NCBI RefSeq assembly: GCF_014489115.1
Contig: NZ_JACTAH010000001.1
Location: 124,001-188,000, forward strand
Length of the DNA stretch: 64,000 nucleotides
DNA from: Thauera sedimentorum
GTDB taxonomy: Bacteria > Pseudomonadota > Gammaproteobacteria > Burkholderiales > Rhodocyclaceae
Direction of reading: 5' to 3'
Numbering within the stretch: position 1 is the stretch's first letter; every line of letters starts with the position of its first letter. The notes beneath the pieces are model-generated. The model searched no databases and was not told the DNA's origin. It saw only the letters and a program-made list of their open reading frames with translations. Both the position numbers and the translations under genes were made by a program. Below are positions 11,622-21,519 of this stretch, one piece after another.

Positions 11622-14600
11622 CTAGCCGCCCATGGCCATCAGGCTGGCGTTGCCGCCGGCGGCGGCGGTGTTCACGCTCACCGTGCGCTCGTGCACCAGG
11701 CGGGCGGGGTCGTACTCCGGCTCGGGGCGCAGCAGGCCGACGATGGGACCGCGGCGCGCGGCCAGGCGTACCCGCCAGGCGTCGGCCTCGCTGTCCGGGC
11801 CGTCGAACAGCAGCGCGCCGAAATCCGCCTCCTGCCAGCCGGCGTCGAGCTCGATCTGCGCGGCCAGCGCCGGCGGCAGCGCGGCGGCGAGCTTGCGGGT
11901 GATGTCGTTGTCGTCCAGCAGCAGGCGGTTGCCGGTGGCCAGCGCGACCAGCACCTGATGCAGGCGGGCGGCCGAGCCACTGGCCACGCCGGCGATGCGT
12001 CCGCGCGGCACGAAGCGCAGGCTGTCGTCCTCGCCGGTGGGGCCGGGCAGGGTCAGCGTGAGGCCGTCGATGCGGCGCGTGCGGTAGGCGTCCAGGCGGT
12101 CGCGCAGCACGGCGATGTCGTCACCCTCGAGCAGCGCGCGGCCGTCGCGCTCCAGCCATTCGGCGAAGGCGTCGAGTGCCGGCAACTCTGCGGCGGGGCG
12201 CTCGAACACCGGGCCGGGCGTGCGCGCCAGCAGGCGGTGCAGGTAGAGCGGGCCGCCGGCCTTGGGGCCGGTGCCGGACAGACCCTCGCCGCCAAAGGGC
12301 TGCACGCCGACCACTGCGCCGATCATGTTGCGGTTCACGTACAGGTTGCCGACATGCGCGCGCGTCACCACGCGGGCGATGGTCTCGTCGATGCGGGTAT
12401 GCACGCCCATGGTGAGGCCGTAGCCACTGGCGTTGATGCTGTCCACCAGGCGCTCCAGGTCGCGCTCGCGGAAGCGCAGCACATGCAGGATGGGACCGAA
12501 CTGCTCGCGCCCGAGGCGGGCGAGGTCGTCGATCTCGATGATGGTCGGCGCCACATAGGTGCCGCGGGCGCAGTCGGCGGGCAGGGCCGGGCGGGTGACC
12601 CGGCAGCCGGCGGCCTGCATCGCGGCGACGTGGGCTTCCAGCCCGTTGCGGGCGTCCATGTCGATCACCGGGCCGACGTCGCGGCGCACGTCGGCCGGGT
12701 TGCCGATGCTCAACTCCTGCGCGGCGCCCTGCAGCATCTCCAGCATGCCGTCGGCCACGTCTTCCTGCAGGCACAGCACGCGCAGCGCCGAGCAGCGCTG
12801 GCCGGCGGAGTCGAAGCTGGACGCGAGCACGTCGGCCACCACCTGCTCGGGCAGCGCGGTGGAATCCACGATCATGGCGTTCTGCCCGCCGGTCTCGGCG
12901 ATCAGCGGCACGTTGCCGCCGCGCGCGGCGAGCTGGCGGTTGATCAGCGCGGCCACTTCGGTGGACCCGGTGAACATCACCCCGCGCACCCGCGGGTCGG
13001 CCACCAGCGCGGCGCCAACGGTCTCACCGCGTCCGGGCAGCAGCTGCAGCGCGCCGGCCGGCACGCCGGCTTCATGGAACAGGCGCACCGCGGCGGCGGC
13101 GATCAGCGGGGTCTGCTCGGCCGGCTTGGCGATCACCGGGTTGCCGGCGGCCAATGCCGCGGCCAGCTGGCCGGTGAAGATGGCGAGCGGGAAGTTCCAC
13201 GGGCTGATGCACACCACAGGCCCCAGCGGCTGGTGGGTGCCGTTGTCGAATTCGCGCGCCTGGGCGGCGTAGTAGCGGCAGAAGTCCACCGCCTCGCGCA
13301 GTTCGGCGACCGCGTTGGCCCAGGTCTTGCCCGCCTCGCGCACCGCCAGTGCCATCAGCTGGTCGCCGTCGCGCTCCAGCAGGTCGGCGGCGCGCGCCAG
13401 GCAGTCGGCGCGCTCGGCCGGCGGACGGGCGGCCCAGGCGGGGGCGGCGGCGCTGGCTGCGGCAAGGGCGGCTTCGACTTCGGCGGTGCCGGCTTCGACG
13501 ACCTGGCCGACGATGTCGTCATGGTCGGCGGGGTTGGGCACGGGGCGCGCGGCGGCGCTGCCGGGCACTGCTTCGGCCAGCATCGGCCCGGCTTGCGCGG
13601 GAACGCTGCGGCTGGCGGCCAGCGCGGCGGCGATGCGTTCGCGCACGGTCTCGGAGGCGAGATCGACGCCCGCGGAGTTGGCGCGCGCCGCGCCGTAGAG
13701 TTCGGCCGGCAGCGGGATGCGCGGGTGCGGGGCGCCGGCGAGTGGCGCCGCCTCGGCCACCGGATCGGCGATCAGCGCCTCGACCGGGATGTTCTCGTCC
13801 ACGATGCGGTTCACGAAGCTCGAGTTGGCGCCGTTTTCCAGCAGGCGGCGGACCAGGTAGGCGAGCAGGGTCTCGTGGCTGCCGACCGGCGCGTAGATGC
13901 GCACCAGACGGCGCAGCTCGGGGTTGCCGACCAGCTGGTCGTAGAGCGGTTCGCCCATGCCGTGCAGGCACTGGAACTCGTAGTCGCCCTGGGCATAGCC
14001 GTCGCCCGCGAGGTGGAACACCGCCGCCAGGGTGTGGGCGTTGTGGGTGGCGAACTGCGGGTAGATGGCGTCGCGTGCGCCGAGCAGCTTGCGGGCGCAG
14101 GCCAGATAAGACACGTCGGTGTACACCTTGCGGGTGAACACCGGGTAGCCGGCCATGCCGTCCATCTGCGCGCGCTTGATCTCGGCATCCCAATAGGCGC
14201 CCTTGACCAGGCGCACCATGATGCGCCGGCCGCTGGCGCGGGCGAGGTCGATGATCCAGTCGAGCACGTAGGGCGCACGCTTCTGGTAGGCCTGTACCAC
14301 GAAACCCAGGCCGTTCCAGCCGGCCAGTGCCGGGTCGTGCGCAAGCGCTTCGAGCAGGTCCAGCGAGAGGTCGAGGCGGTCGGCCTCCTCGGCGTCGATG
14401 TTGAGGCCGATGTCGTACTGGCGGGCGAGCAGGCAAAGGTCCTTCATGCGCGCCAGCAGTTCACCCATCACGCGCTCGCGCTGCGCCCACACGTAGCGCG
14501 GGTGCAGGGCGGAGAGCTTGACCGAGATGCCGTTGCCGTCGATCGTGCCGCGCCCGGCCGAGCCCTTGCCGATGGCGTGGATCGCTTCCTCGTAGGAGCG

Positions 14601-15287
14601 GTAGTAGCGCTCGGCGTCGGCCGCGGTCATGGCCGCCTCGCCCAGCATGTCGAAGGAGTAGCGGTAGCCGCGCTTCTCGGCGCTGCGGCCGCGGTCGAGC
14701 GCCTCATCGATGGTGCGCCCGGTGACGAACTGCTCGCCCAGCATGCGCATCGCCAGGTCCATGCCCTTGCGGATCAGCGGCTCGCCGCCGCGCGCCAGCA
14801 GGCGGGTGAGCGCGCTGGCCAGGCCTTCTGCGCTGGGGGTGGCCACCAGGCGGCCGGTGATCAGCAGGCCCCAGGTGGCGGCATTGACGAACAGCGAGGG
14901 GCTGTTGCCAATGTGCGAGCGCCAGTCGCCGCCGGCCAGCTTGTCGCGGATCAGGCGGTCGGCGGTGGCGCGGTCGGGCACGCGCAGCAGGGCTTCGGCC
15001 AGGCACATCAGCGCAACGCCTTCCTGGCTGGACAGCGAGAATTCCTTCATCAGCGCATCCACGCCGGAGGAGCGCACGCGCTTGGACCGCAGTCCGCTCA
15101 CCAGCTTGTGGGCGAGTTGGGCGATGCGTCCCTGCAGGGCGTCGTCCACCCGTGCCGCACGGATCAGCGGCGGCACGCATTCGGGTTCCGGCATGCGCCA
15201 GGCGGCGTCGATCTGCCGCCGCGATGCCTCGCGCGGTGCGTCGGGGAGCGCGGCCTCGGCCGCAGGGAACGAAACGGGCGTGTTCAC
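11622..15287 (-). CDS. putA: Bifunctional proline dehydrogenase / pyrroline-5-carboxylate dehydrogenase PutA
   Basis: PutA oxidises proline to glutamate in two steps, FAD-dependent then NAD-dependent. With the GTG start at 15287 it has 1221 residues (1236 if the ATG at 15332 is used). The arm/PRODH part begins with FSLSSQEGVALMCLAEALLR, the PRODH barrel holds GYPVFTRK, and the aldehyde dehydrogenase half has the catalytic Cys in DSAGQRCSALR near residue 830. The C-terminal family tail reads NTAAAGGNASLMAMGG. The N-terminal ribbon-helix-helix DNA-binding domain of E. coli PutA is absent, so it should be purely catalytic, with regulation left to the divergent Lrp-type gene. Confidence 0.95.
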   Translation of the reverse strand: MNTPVSFPAAEAALPDAPREASRRQIDAAWRMPEPECVPPLIRAARVDDALQGRIAQLAHKLVSGLRSKRVRSSGVDALMKEFSLSSQEGVALMCLAEALLRVPDRATADRLIRDKLAGGDWRSHIGNSPSLFVNAATWGLLITGRLVATPSAEGLASALTRLLARGGEPLIRKGMDLAMRMLGEQFVTGRTIDEALDRGRSAEKRGYRYSFDMLGEAAMTAADAERYYRSYEEAIHAIGKGSAGRGTIDGNGISVKLSALHPRYVWAQRERVMGELLARMKDLCLLARQYDIGLNIDAEEADRLDLSLDLLEALAHDPALAGWNGLGFVVQAYQKRAPYVLDWIIDLARASGRRIMVRLVKGAYWDAEIKRAQMDGMAGYPVFTRKVYTDVSYLACARKLLGARDAIYPQFATHNAHTLAAVFHLAGDGYAQGDYEFQCLHGMGEPLYDQLVGNPELRRLVRIYAPVGSHETLLAYLVRRLLENGANSSFVNRIVDENIPVEALIADPVAEAAPLAGAPHPRIPLPAELYGAARANSAGVDLASETVRERIAAALAASRSVPAQAGPMLAEAVPGSAAARPVPNPADHDDIVGQVVEAGTAEVEAALAAASAAAPAWAARPPAERADCLARAADLLERDGDQLMALAVREAGKTWANAVAELREAVDFCRYYAAQAREFDNGTHQPLGPVVCISPWNFPLAIFTGQLAAALAAGNPVIAKPAEQTPLIAAAAVRLFHEAGVPAGALQLLPGRGETVGAALVADPRVRGVMFTGSTEVAALINRQLAARGGNVPLIAETGGQNAMIVDSTALPEQVVADVLASSFDSAGQRCSALRVLCLQEDVADGMLEMLQGAAQELSIGNPADVRRDVGPVIDMDARNGLEAHVAAMQAAGCRVTRPALPADCARGTYVAPTIIEIDDLARLGREQFGPILHVLRFRERDLERLVDSINASGYGLTMGVHTRIDETIARVVTRAHVGNLYVNRNMIGAVVGVQPFGGEGLSGTGPKAGGPLYLHRLLARTPGPVFERPAAELPALDAFAEWLERDGRALLEGDDIAVLRDRLDAYRTRRIDGLTLTLPGPTGEDDSLRFVPRGRIAGVASGSAARLHQVLVALATGNRLLLDDNDITRKLAAALPPALAAQIELDAGWQEADFGALLFDGPDSEADAWRVRLAARRGPIVGLLRPEPEYDPARLVHERTVSVNTAAAGGNASLMAMGG

Positions 15288-15455
15288 GACAGGGGCTCCA
15301 TTACAGGGGCCGGTGAGGCGCCGGGCCGTCACCGGAAGTTCAAGTGCCTGAAATATGAGCGAACAACTACAGTTTATGGCGCCAAAAATCGAATTTATTC
15401 AGACATAATTCCTACCTTGCTAGACTTCTGCAGGTCATATTCCTGCTGCACTGCA
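15288..15455. promoter_or_regulatory. Divergent putA / Lrp-regulator control region
   Basis: This 168-bp gap holds a clearly AT-rich stretch (about 15345-15435) in an otherwise GC-rich region. It must carry promoters for putA (minus) and the Lrp-type gene (plus). A candidate plus-strand -10 is TAGACT (about 15420). Lrp-type activators bind such AT-rich DNA, but no single operator could be defined by eye. Confidence 0.4.
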
Positions 15456-15932
15456 ATGGACCGGATCGATTTGAGAATACTCGCGGAGCTGCAGGCCGAT
15501 GCCCGCCTGTCGGTGGTGGAATTGTCGCGCCGCGTCGGGCTGACCAAGACGCCGTGCGCCGAGCGCATCCGCCGCCTGGAGAAGACCGGGGTGATCCGCG
15601 GCTACCACGCCGAGCTCGACCCCGAGGCGATGGGGTCCGGGCACATCGTCATCGTGCAGGTGCTGCTCACCAGCACCACCGCCCACGACCTGCGCCGCTT
15701 CAACGAGGCGGTGATGCGCATCCCCGAGATCCAGTCCTGCCACATGATCGCGGGGGATTTCGACTACCTGCTCAAGGTACGCACGCGCGACATCCACGAG
15801 TATCGCCAGGTGATGGGGGAGAAGATCTCCGAACTGCCCTGCGTGAAGCAGACCCACACCTACGTGGTCATGGAGAACGTCAAGGACGGCGCCCTGGTGC
15901 CGGTGCCGGCCGCGCCGCGTCCGGCGGTGTGA
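15456..15932 (+). CDS. Lrp/AsnC-family regulator, probable activator of putA
   Basis: Lrp/AsnC regulator of 158 residues. The N-terminal winged helix-turn-helix (about 1-60) includes LSVVELSRRVGLTKTPCAERIRRL. The RAM/AsnC ligand domain follows with AGDFDYLLKVRTRDIHEYR. The start is the ATG at 15456; the much longer open frame upstream is only the antisense of putA. Its divergent position next to putA matches PutR/BkdR-type control, where the regulator senses proline and activates putA. The proline link is inferred from position. Confidence 0.88.
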   Translation: MDRIDLRILAELQADARLSVVELSRRVGLTKTPCAERIRRLEKTGVIRGYHAELDPEAMGSGHIVIVQVLLTSTTAHDLRRFNEAVMRIPEIQSCHMIAGDFDYLLKVRTRDIHEYRQVMGEKISELPCVKQTHTYVVMENVKDGALVPVPAAPRPAV

Positions 15933-16043
15933 CAAAGCTCACGGCCGCCTGCCGCATGCGGGCGGTCGCTGCGCGGGCGGCGGTTCGCACATAAGCAATT
16001 GGCGGTATGCTCGTGGCGTTCATCGACCGCCATTGATTCCTCC

Positions 16044-18980
16044 ATGCCTCCTCGCCCGCCGTCAGCATTCCTGAGCATCCTGCGCGGGCTGTCATGGGCG
16101 GTGTTCGCCTGCATGCTGATGCCCGCCGCGTGGGCGCTCGAGCTCGATGCCGCGGCGCGCGCCTATCTGGCTGCCACGCCGCAGGTCACGGTCGGGGTGA
16201 TCTCCGACAACGAACCGTATTCCTCGGTCGGCAGCGGCGGCGCCGCGGGTTTCTCCATCGACGTGCTGGAAGAGGTCGCCGCCCGTACCGGGCTGCAGTT
16301 CCGTTATCGCGCGGGCAGCTGGCCGGAGATCTACCCGGCCTTCCTGCGCGGCGAGATCGACGTCATCGACGAGATCTCCTTCCGCGAGGACCGCGCGCAG
16401 CGGATGCTGTTCACCGCGCCCTATCACTATCGACAGACCGCGGTGATGCACGACGTCGGCCGTCCGCTGGCCGCGCCCGACGGCTTGGCCGAGCTGAAGG
16501 CCCGCCGCGTCGGCGTGGTGCGCGACATCTATTACAAGAGCGCGCTGCAGGCGAGCGGCGCGCAGCTCGTCGAGTACGACGGCCTGCCCAGCCTGATCCG
16601 CGCACTGGCCTTCGGCTGGGTGGATGCCATCGTCGGGCCGGAGGTCACCCTGCGCTTTCTCGCCAGGCAGGCGGGCTACGGCCACCTGGCCATCGCGGGC
16701 GGTGTCGACATGGGCGGGCTGGAGGTGGAGGACTTCCGCCTCGCCGTGCTGCGCGGCAACGAAACCCTGCACCGCATCCTGGAGGCCGGGCTGGCCGAGG
16801 TTCCCCCGGAGCGCCTGGCCGACTTGCTGGAGAGCTGGCAGGAGTATGGCGGCCAGGCGCTGCGGGCGACGAAGAGCTTCCGTCCCAACGAGCAGCAGGC
16901 CGCCTACGTGCGCCGCCTGGGGCCGGTGCGGGTGGGCGTGATGCGCGACTACGCGCCCTTCAGCTTCGTCGACGGCGGCAAGGTGCAGGGGCTCGCCGTG
17001 GACGTGCTGGAGCGCGTGGCGGACCTGAGCGGCCTGCAGGTGGTGACCGTGGCCGACCGCTGGACGGTGCTGTTCGATCTCTTCCAGCGCGGCGAGATCG
17101 ACATCATCGCCAACATCTCGGATCACCCGTCGCGGCGCGAGTTCACCCGCTTCACCGCGCCCTACCACGTCATTCCCAACGTGGTGTTCACCCGCGATCC
17201 GGGGCTGGTCGTGGAGCGGCCCGAGGATCTGAACGGACTGCGCATCGCCCTGGGCGCCGAAGTGTTCTACGAGGGCGCGGTCAAGCAGCGCTACGGCGAT
17301 GCGGCGGTGGGCTTCTCCGCGCAGTCGTCGATGTTCCAGGCGCTCGCCGAAGGCAGCGTAGACGTGGTGCTCGCGGCCCTGCCCAACGGCCAGCACTGGG
17401 TGCGCGAGCTGGGCCTGACCGACGTACGGGTTGCCGGGGAGCTGCGCATGCCCGGGGTGGAGGGCGAGGATCTGCGCTTCGGGGTGCGTCCGGCGCTGGA
17501 GCCGCTGGCGCGCATCCTCGACGACGCACTGGCGGCGATCTCGCCGACCGAGCGGCGCACCATCGAGAACCGCTGGCTGGGGGCCAGTGCGGCGCGTGGC
17601 GGCGCGTCCGATGCCAAGGTGACGTTCAGCGCCGCCGAGCGGGACTGGCTGGCCGCCCGCGGTGCACCGCTGAGGGTCTGTGCCGCACCCTCCGGGATGC
17701 CGCTGGAGGGCTTCGACCAGCACGGGCGCTACAGCGGGGTCGCCGGCGATTTCGTCGCGCTGTTCGAGGAGCGCAGCGGGGTCGGCTTCGAGTTCGTGCG
17801 GCTGCCCAACCGCCAGGCCGCGCTGGCCGCCGCGCGGGCCGGCGACTGCGACCTGCTGCCCATGCTCATGCAGGACGCCGGGCGGCAGGCCTACCTCGAC
17901 TTCACGACGCCCTATTACACCGTGCCGGTGGTGCTGCTGGCGCGCATCGAGGCGCCCTTCGTCGACAGCCTGGCCGAGCTCGACGAGGCGGCGGTGGCGG
18001 TGATGAGCGGGCACGCCTCGCTGGACCTGCTCAGGACGCGCTACCCGCGCCTGCGTTTCGTCGAGGTGGCCAGCGAGGTCGAGGGTCTGCGCCGGGTGCA
18101 GCGTGGCGAGCTGTATGGCTATGTGGGCACCCTGCTGTCCGCCGGGCACTATCTGCAGGAACTCGGCCTGGCCGACATCAAGGTGGTGGCGCGGGTGCCG
18201 GGCGACATGGCGCTGGCGGTGGCCACGCGCAAGGACGAACCGCTGCTTGCCGCGGTGGCGCAGAAATGGGTGGACAGCCTGGGCGACGAGGACCGCCGCC
18301 GGATCGAGGCGCGCTGGCGCGCGGTGCGCCTGGAGCAGCGGGTCGACTACGCGCTGCTGTGGCAGGTGGCCGGCGCGGCGGCGCTGGTGCTGGGGCTGTT
18401 GTTCGTGTGGAACCGCAAGCTGGGCGTGCTCAACCGCCGGCTGGAGGAGGCCAATGGCGCGCTGGCGCGGATGGCGGTGACCGACGGCCTGACCGGGGTG
18501 GGCAACCGCAAGTACTTCGATGCGCACTTCGAGAACACCTTCCGGCGCTGTCAGCGTCACGGCCTGCGTTTCGTCGTGGCGATGGTGGACGTGGACCACT
18601 TCAAGCGCATCAACGACTCCTACGGGCACCAGGTCGGGGACGATTGCCTGCAGGCGCTGGGCGCCTGCCTGCGCGGCCACCTGCGCCGTGGCGACGATCA
18701 CGTGGCGCGCTTCGGTGGGGAGGAGTTCGTGGTGTTCAGCCTTGCGGCCGCGGACGAGGATGTGGCGGCCTGGCTGGAGACCCTGCGCCAGCGCGTGGCG
18801 GCCCTGGAAGTGCCGGCGGGCGATGAGGTGGTGCGTTTCACCGTGAGCGTGGGCGTGGCCGACGGCGTGCCGGCGGACGGCGCGCGGGCGGCCGACTATC
18901 TGGCGCGCGCCGACCAGGCCTTGTACGAGGCCAAGCGCGCGGGGCGCAACCGCTGCGTGCGCGCGCCGCTCGCGGACTGA
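16044..18980 (+). CDS. Membrane diguanylate cyclase with three periplasmic solute-binding sensor domains
   Basis: A 978-residue sensor. After a signal peptide (about 1-31) come three tandem SBP_bac_3 domains, at about 35-265, 285-510 and 545-760; each opens with the family pattern (VGVISDNEPYSSV, VGVMRDYAPFSFVDGG, VCAAPSGMPLEGFDQHG). One transmembrane helix follows (about 770-788), then a GGDEF domain with an intact GGEEF active site near residue 891 and an RGDD inhibitory site five residues before it. It should make cyclic di-GMP in response to small periplasmic ligands, probably amino acids. ATG 16044 was preferred over an in-frame TTG at 15999 because it starts the signal peptide. Confidence 0.9.
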   Translation: MPPRPPSAFLSILRGLSWAVFACMLMPAAWALELDAAARAYLAATPQVTVGVISDNEPYSSVGSGGAAGFSIDVLEEVAARTGLQFRYRAGSWPEIYPAFLRGEIDVIDEISFREDRAQRMLFTAPYHYRQTAVMHDVGRPLAAPDGLAELKARRVGVVRDIYYKSALQASGAQLVEYDGLPSLIRALAFGWVDAIVGPEVTLRFLARQAGYGHLAIAGGVDMGGLEVEDFRLAVLRGNETLHRILEAGLAEVPPERLADLLESWQEYGGQALRATKSFRPNEQQAAYVRRLGPVRVGVMRDYAPFSFVDGGKVQGLAVDVLERVADLSGLQVVTVADRWTVLFDLFQRGEIDIIANISDHPSRREFTRFTAPYHVIPNVVFTRDPGLVVERPEDLNGLRIALGAEVFYEGAVKQRYGDAAVGFSAQSSMFQALAEGSVDVVLAALPNGQHWVRELGLTDVRVAGELRMPGVEGEDLRFGVRPALEPLARILDDALAAISPTERRTIENRWLGASAARGGASDAKVTFSAAERDWLAARGAPLRVCAAPSGMPLEGFDQHGRYSGVAGDFVALFEERSGVGFEFVRLPNRQAALAAARAGDCDLLPMLMQDAGRQAYLDFTTPYYTVPVVLLARIEAPFVDSLAELDEAAVAVMSGHASLDLLRTRYPRLRFVEVASEVEGLRRVQRGELYGYVGTLLSAGHYLQELGLADIKVVARVPGDMALAVATRKDEPLLAAVAQKWVDSLGDEDRRRIEARWRAVRLEQRVDYALLWQVAGAAALVLGLLFVWNRKLGVLNRRLEEANGALARMAVTDGLTGVGNRKYFDAHFENTFRRCQRHGLRFVVAMVDVDHFKRINDSYGHQVGDDCLQALGACLRGHLRRGDDHVARFGGEEFVVFSLAAADEDVAAWLETLRQRVAALEVPAGDEVVRFTVSVGVADGVPADGARAADYLARADQALYEAKRAGRNRCVRAPLAD

Positions 18981-19007
18981 CCGCGGCGGCACGTCAAGGA
19001 CTGGCGC

Positions 19008-21159
<2,152 letters not shown>

Positions 21160-21163
21160 GTGC

Positions 21164-21192
21164 TTGCCGCGCGCGGTTGTGTTCGGGATAAT
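21164..21192 (+). promoter_or_regulatory. Sigma-70 promoter for tRNA-Leu(CAA)
   Basis: A TTGCCG -35 (21164-21169) and GATAAT -10 (21187-21192) are separated by 17 bp. The -10 ends 14 bp before the tRNA 5' end. The -35 lies immediately outside the queA start codon on the opposite strand, so the queA-tgt unit and the tRNA are divergently transcribed. Confidence 0.6.
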
Positions 21193-21206
21193 GCAGGGCT
21201 TCCCGT

Positions 21207-21291
21207 GCCGGGATGGCGGAATCGGTAGACGCAGCGGACTCAAAATCCGCCGCCGCAAGGTGTGTGGGTTCGAGTCCCACTCCCGGCACCA
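21207..21291 (+). tRNA. tRNA-Leu (anticodon CAA)
   Basis: An 85-nt class II tRNA. The acceptor stem GCCGGGA/TCCCGGC pairs fully and the 3' CCA is encoded. The D-arm region GGCGGAATCGGTAGACGC is leucine-like. The anticodon stem is GCGGA/TCCGC with the loop CTCAAAA, giving anticodon CAA. It has a long variable arm and the T-arm GGGTTCGAGTCCC. It decodes UUG. Confidence 0.96.
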
Positions 21292-21519
21292 TCGGCCGGC
21301 CTCGCTCCCGTCGCCCGTTCGTGGCGCCCGAGGCGCCGGATTCTAGCAGAACTCCCCTTCCGCCTGCCGAGGCCGCATGCCTCGCGTTCACAGCTCCGCG
21401 TGTGCCCATTTTGGGGCGTTTGTGTATAGTGCCGCCTATCACGCTTGCATCGACACGCCGTGTCTGTTCGAATCGAATTCCGTTCGGGTAGTCGCACTGC
21501 CCCCTTGCCCGGTCTAGCC

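Noticed and set aside
14590..14605. GTAGGAGCGG inside putA as another REP core
   Set aside because: It lies within conserved putA coding sequence with no palindromic arm, so it is a chance match.
11613..15455. A long plus-strand open frame fused in front of the Lrp-type regulator
   Set aside because: It is the antisense of putA. Only the last 159 codons from the ATG at 15456 show family similarity.
16092..18992. A 966-codon minus-strand frame opposite the three-sensor diguanylate cyclase
   Set aside because: Low-complexity His/Gln/Arg-rich composition and full overlap with a gene that has clear domains.
21207..21291. tRNA-Leu(CAA) as an integration site for a mobile element
   Set aside because: No integrase, no repeated 3' tRNA end and no change in gene character nearby.
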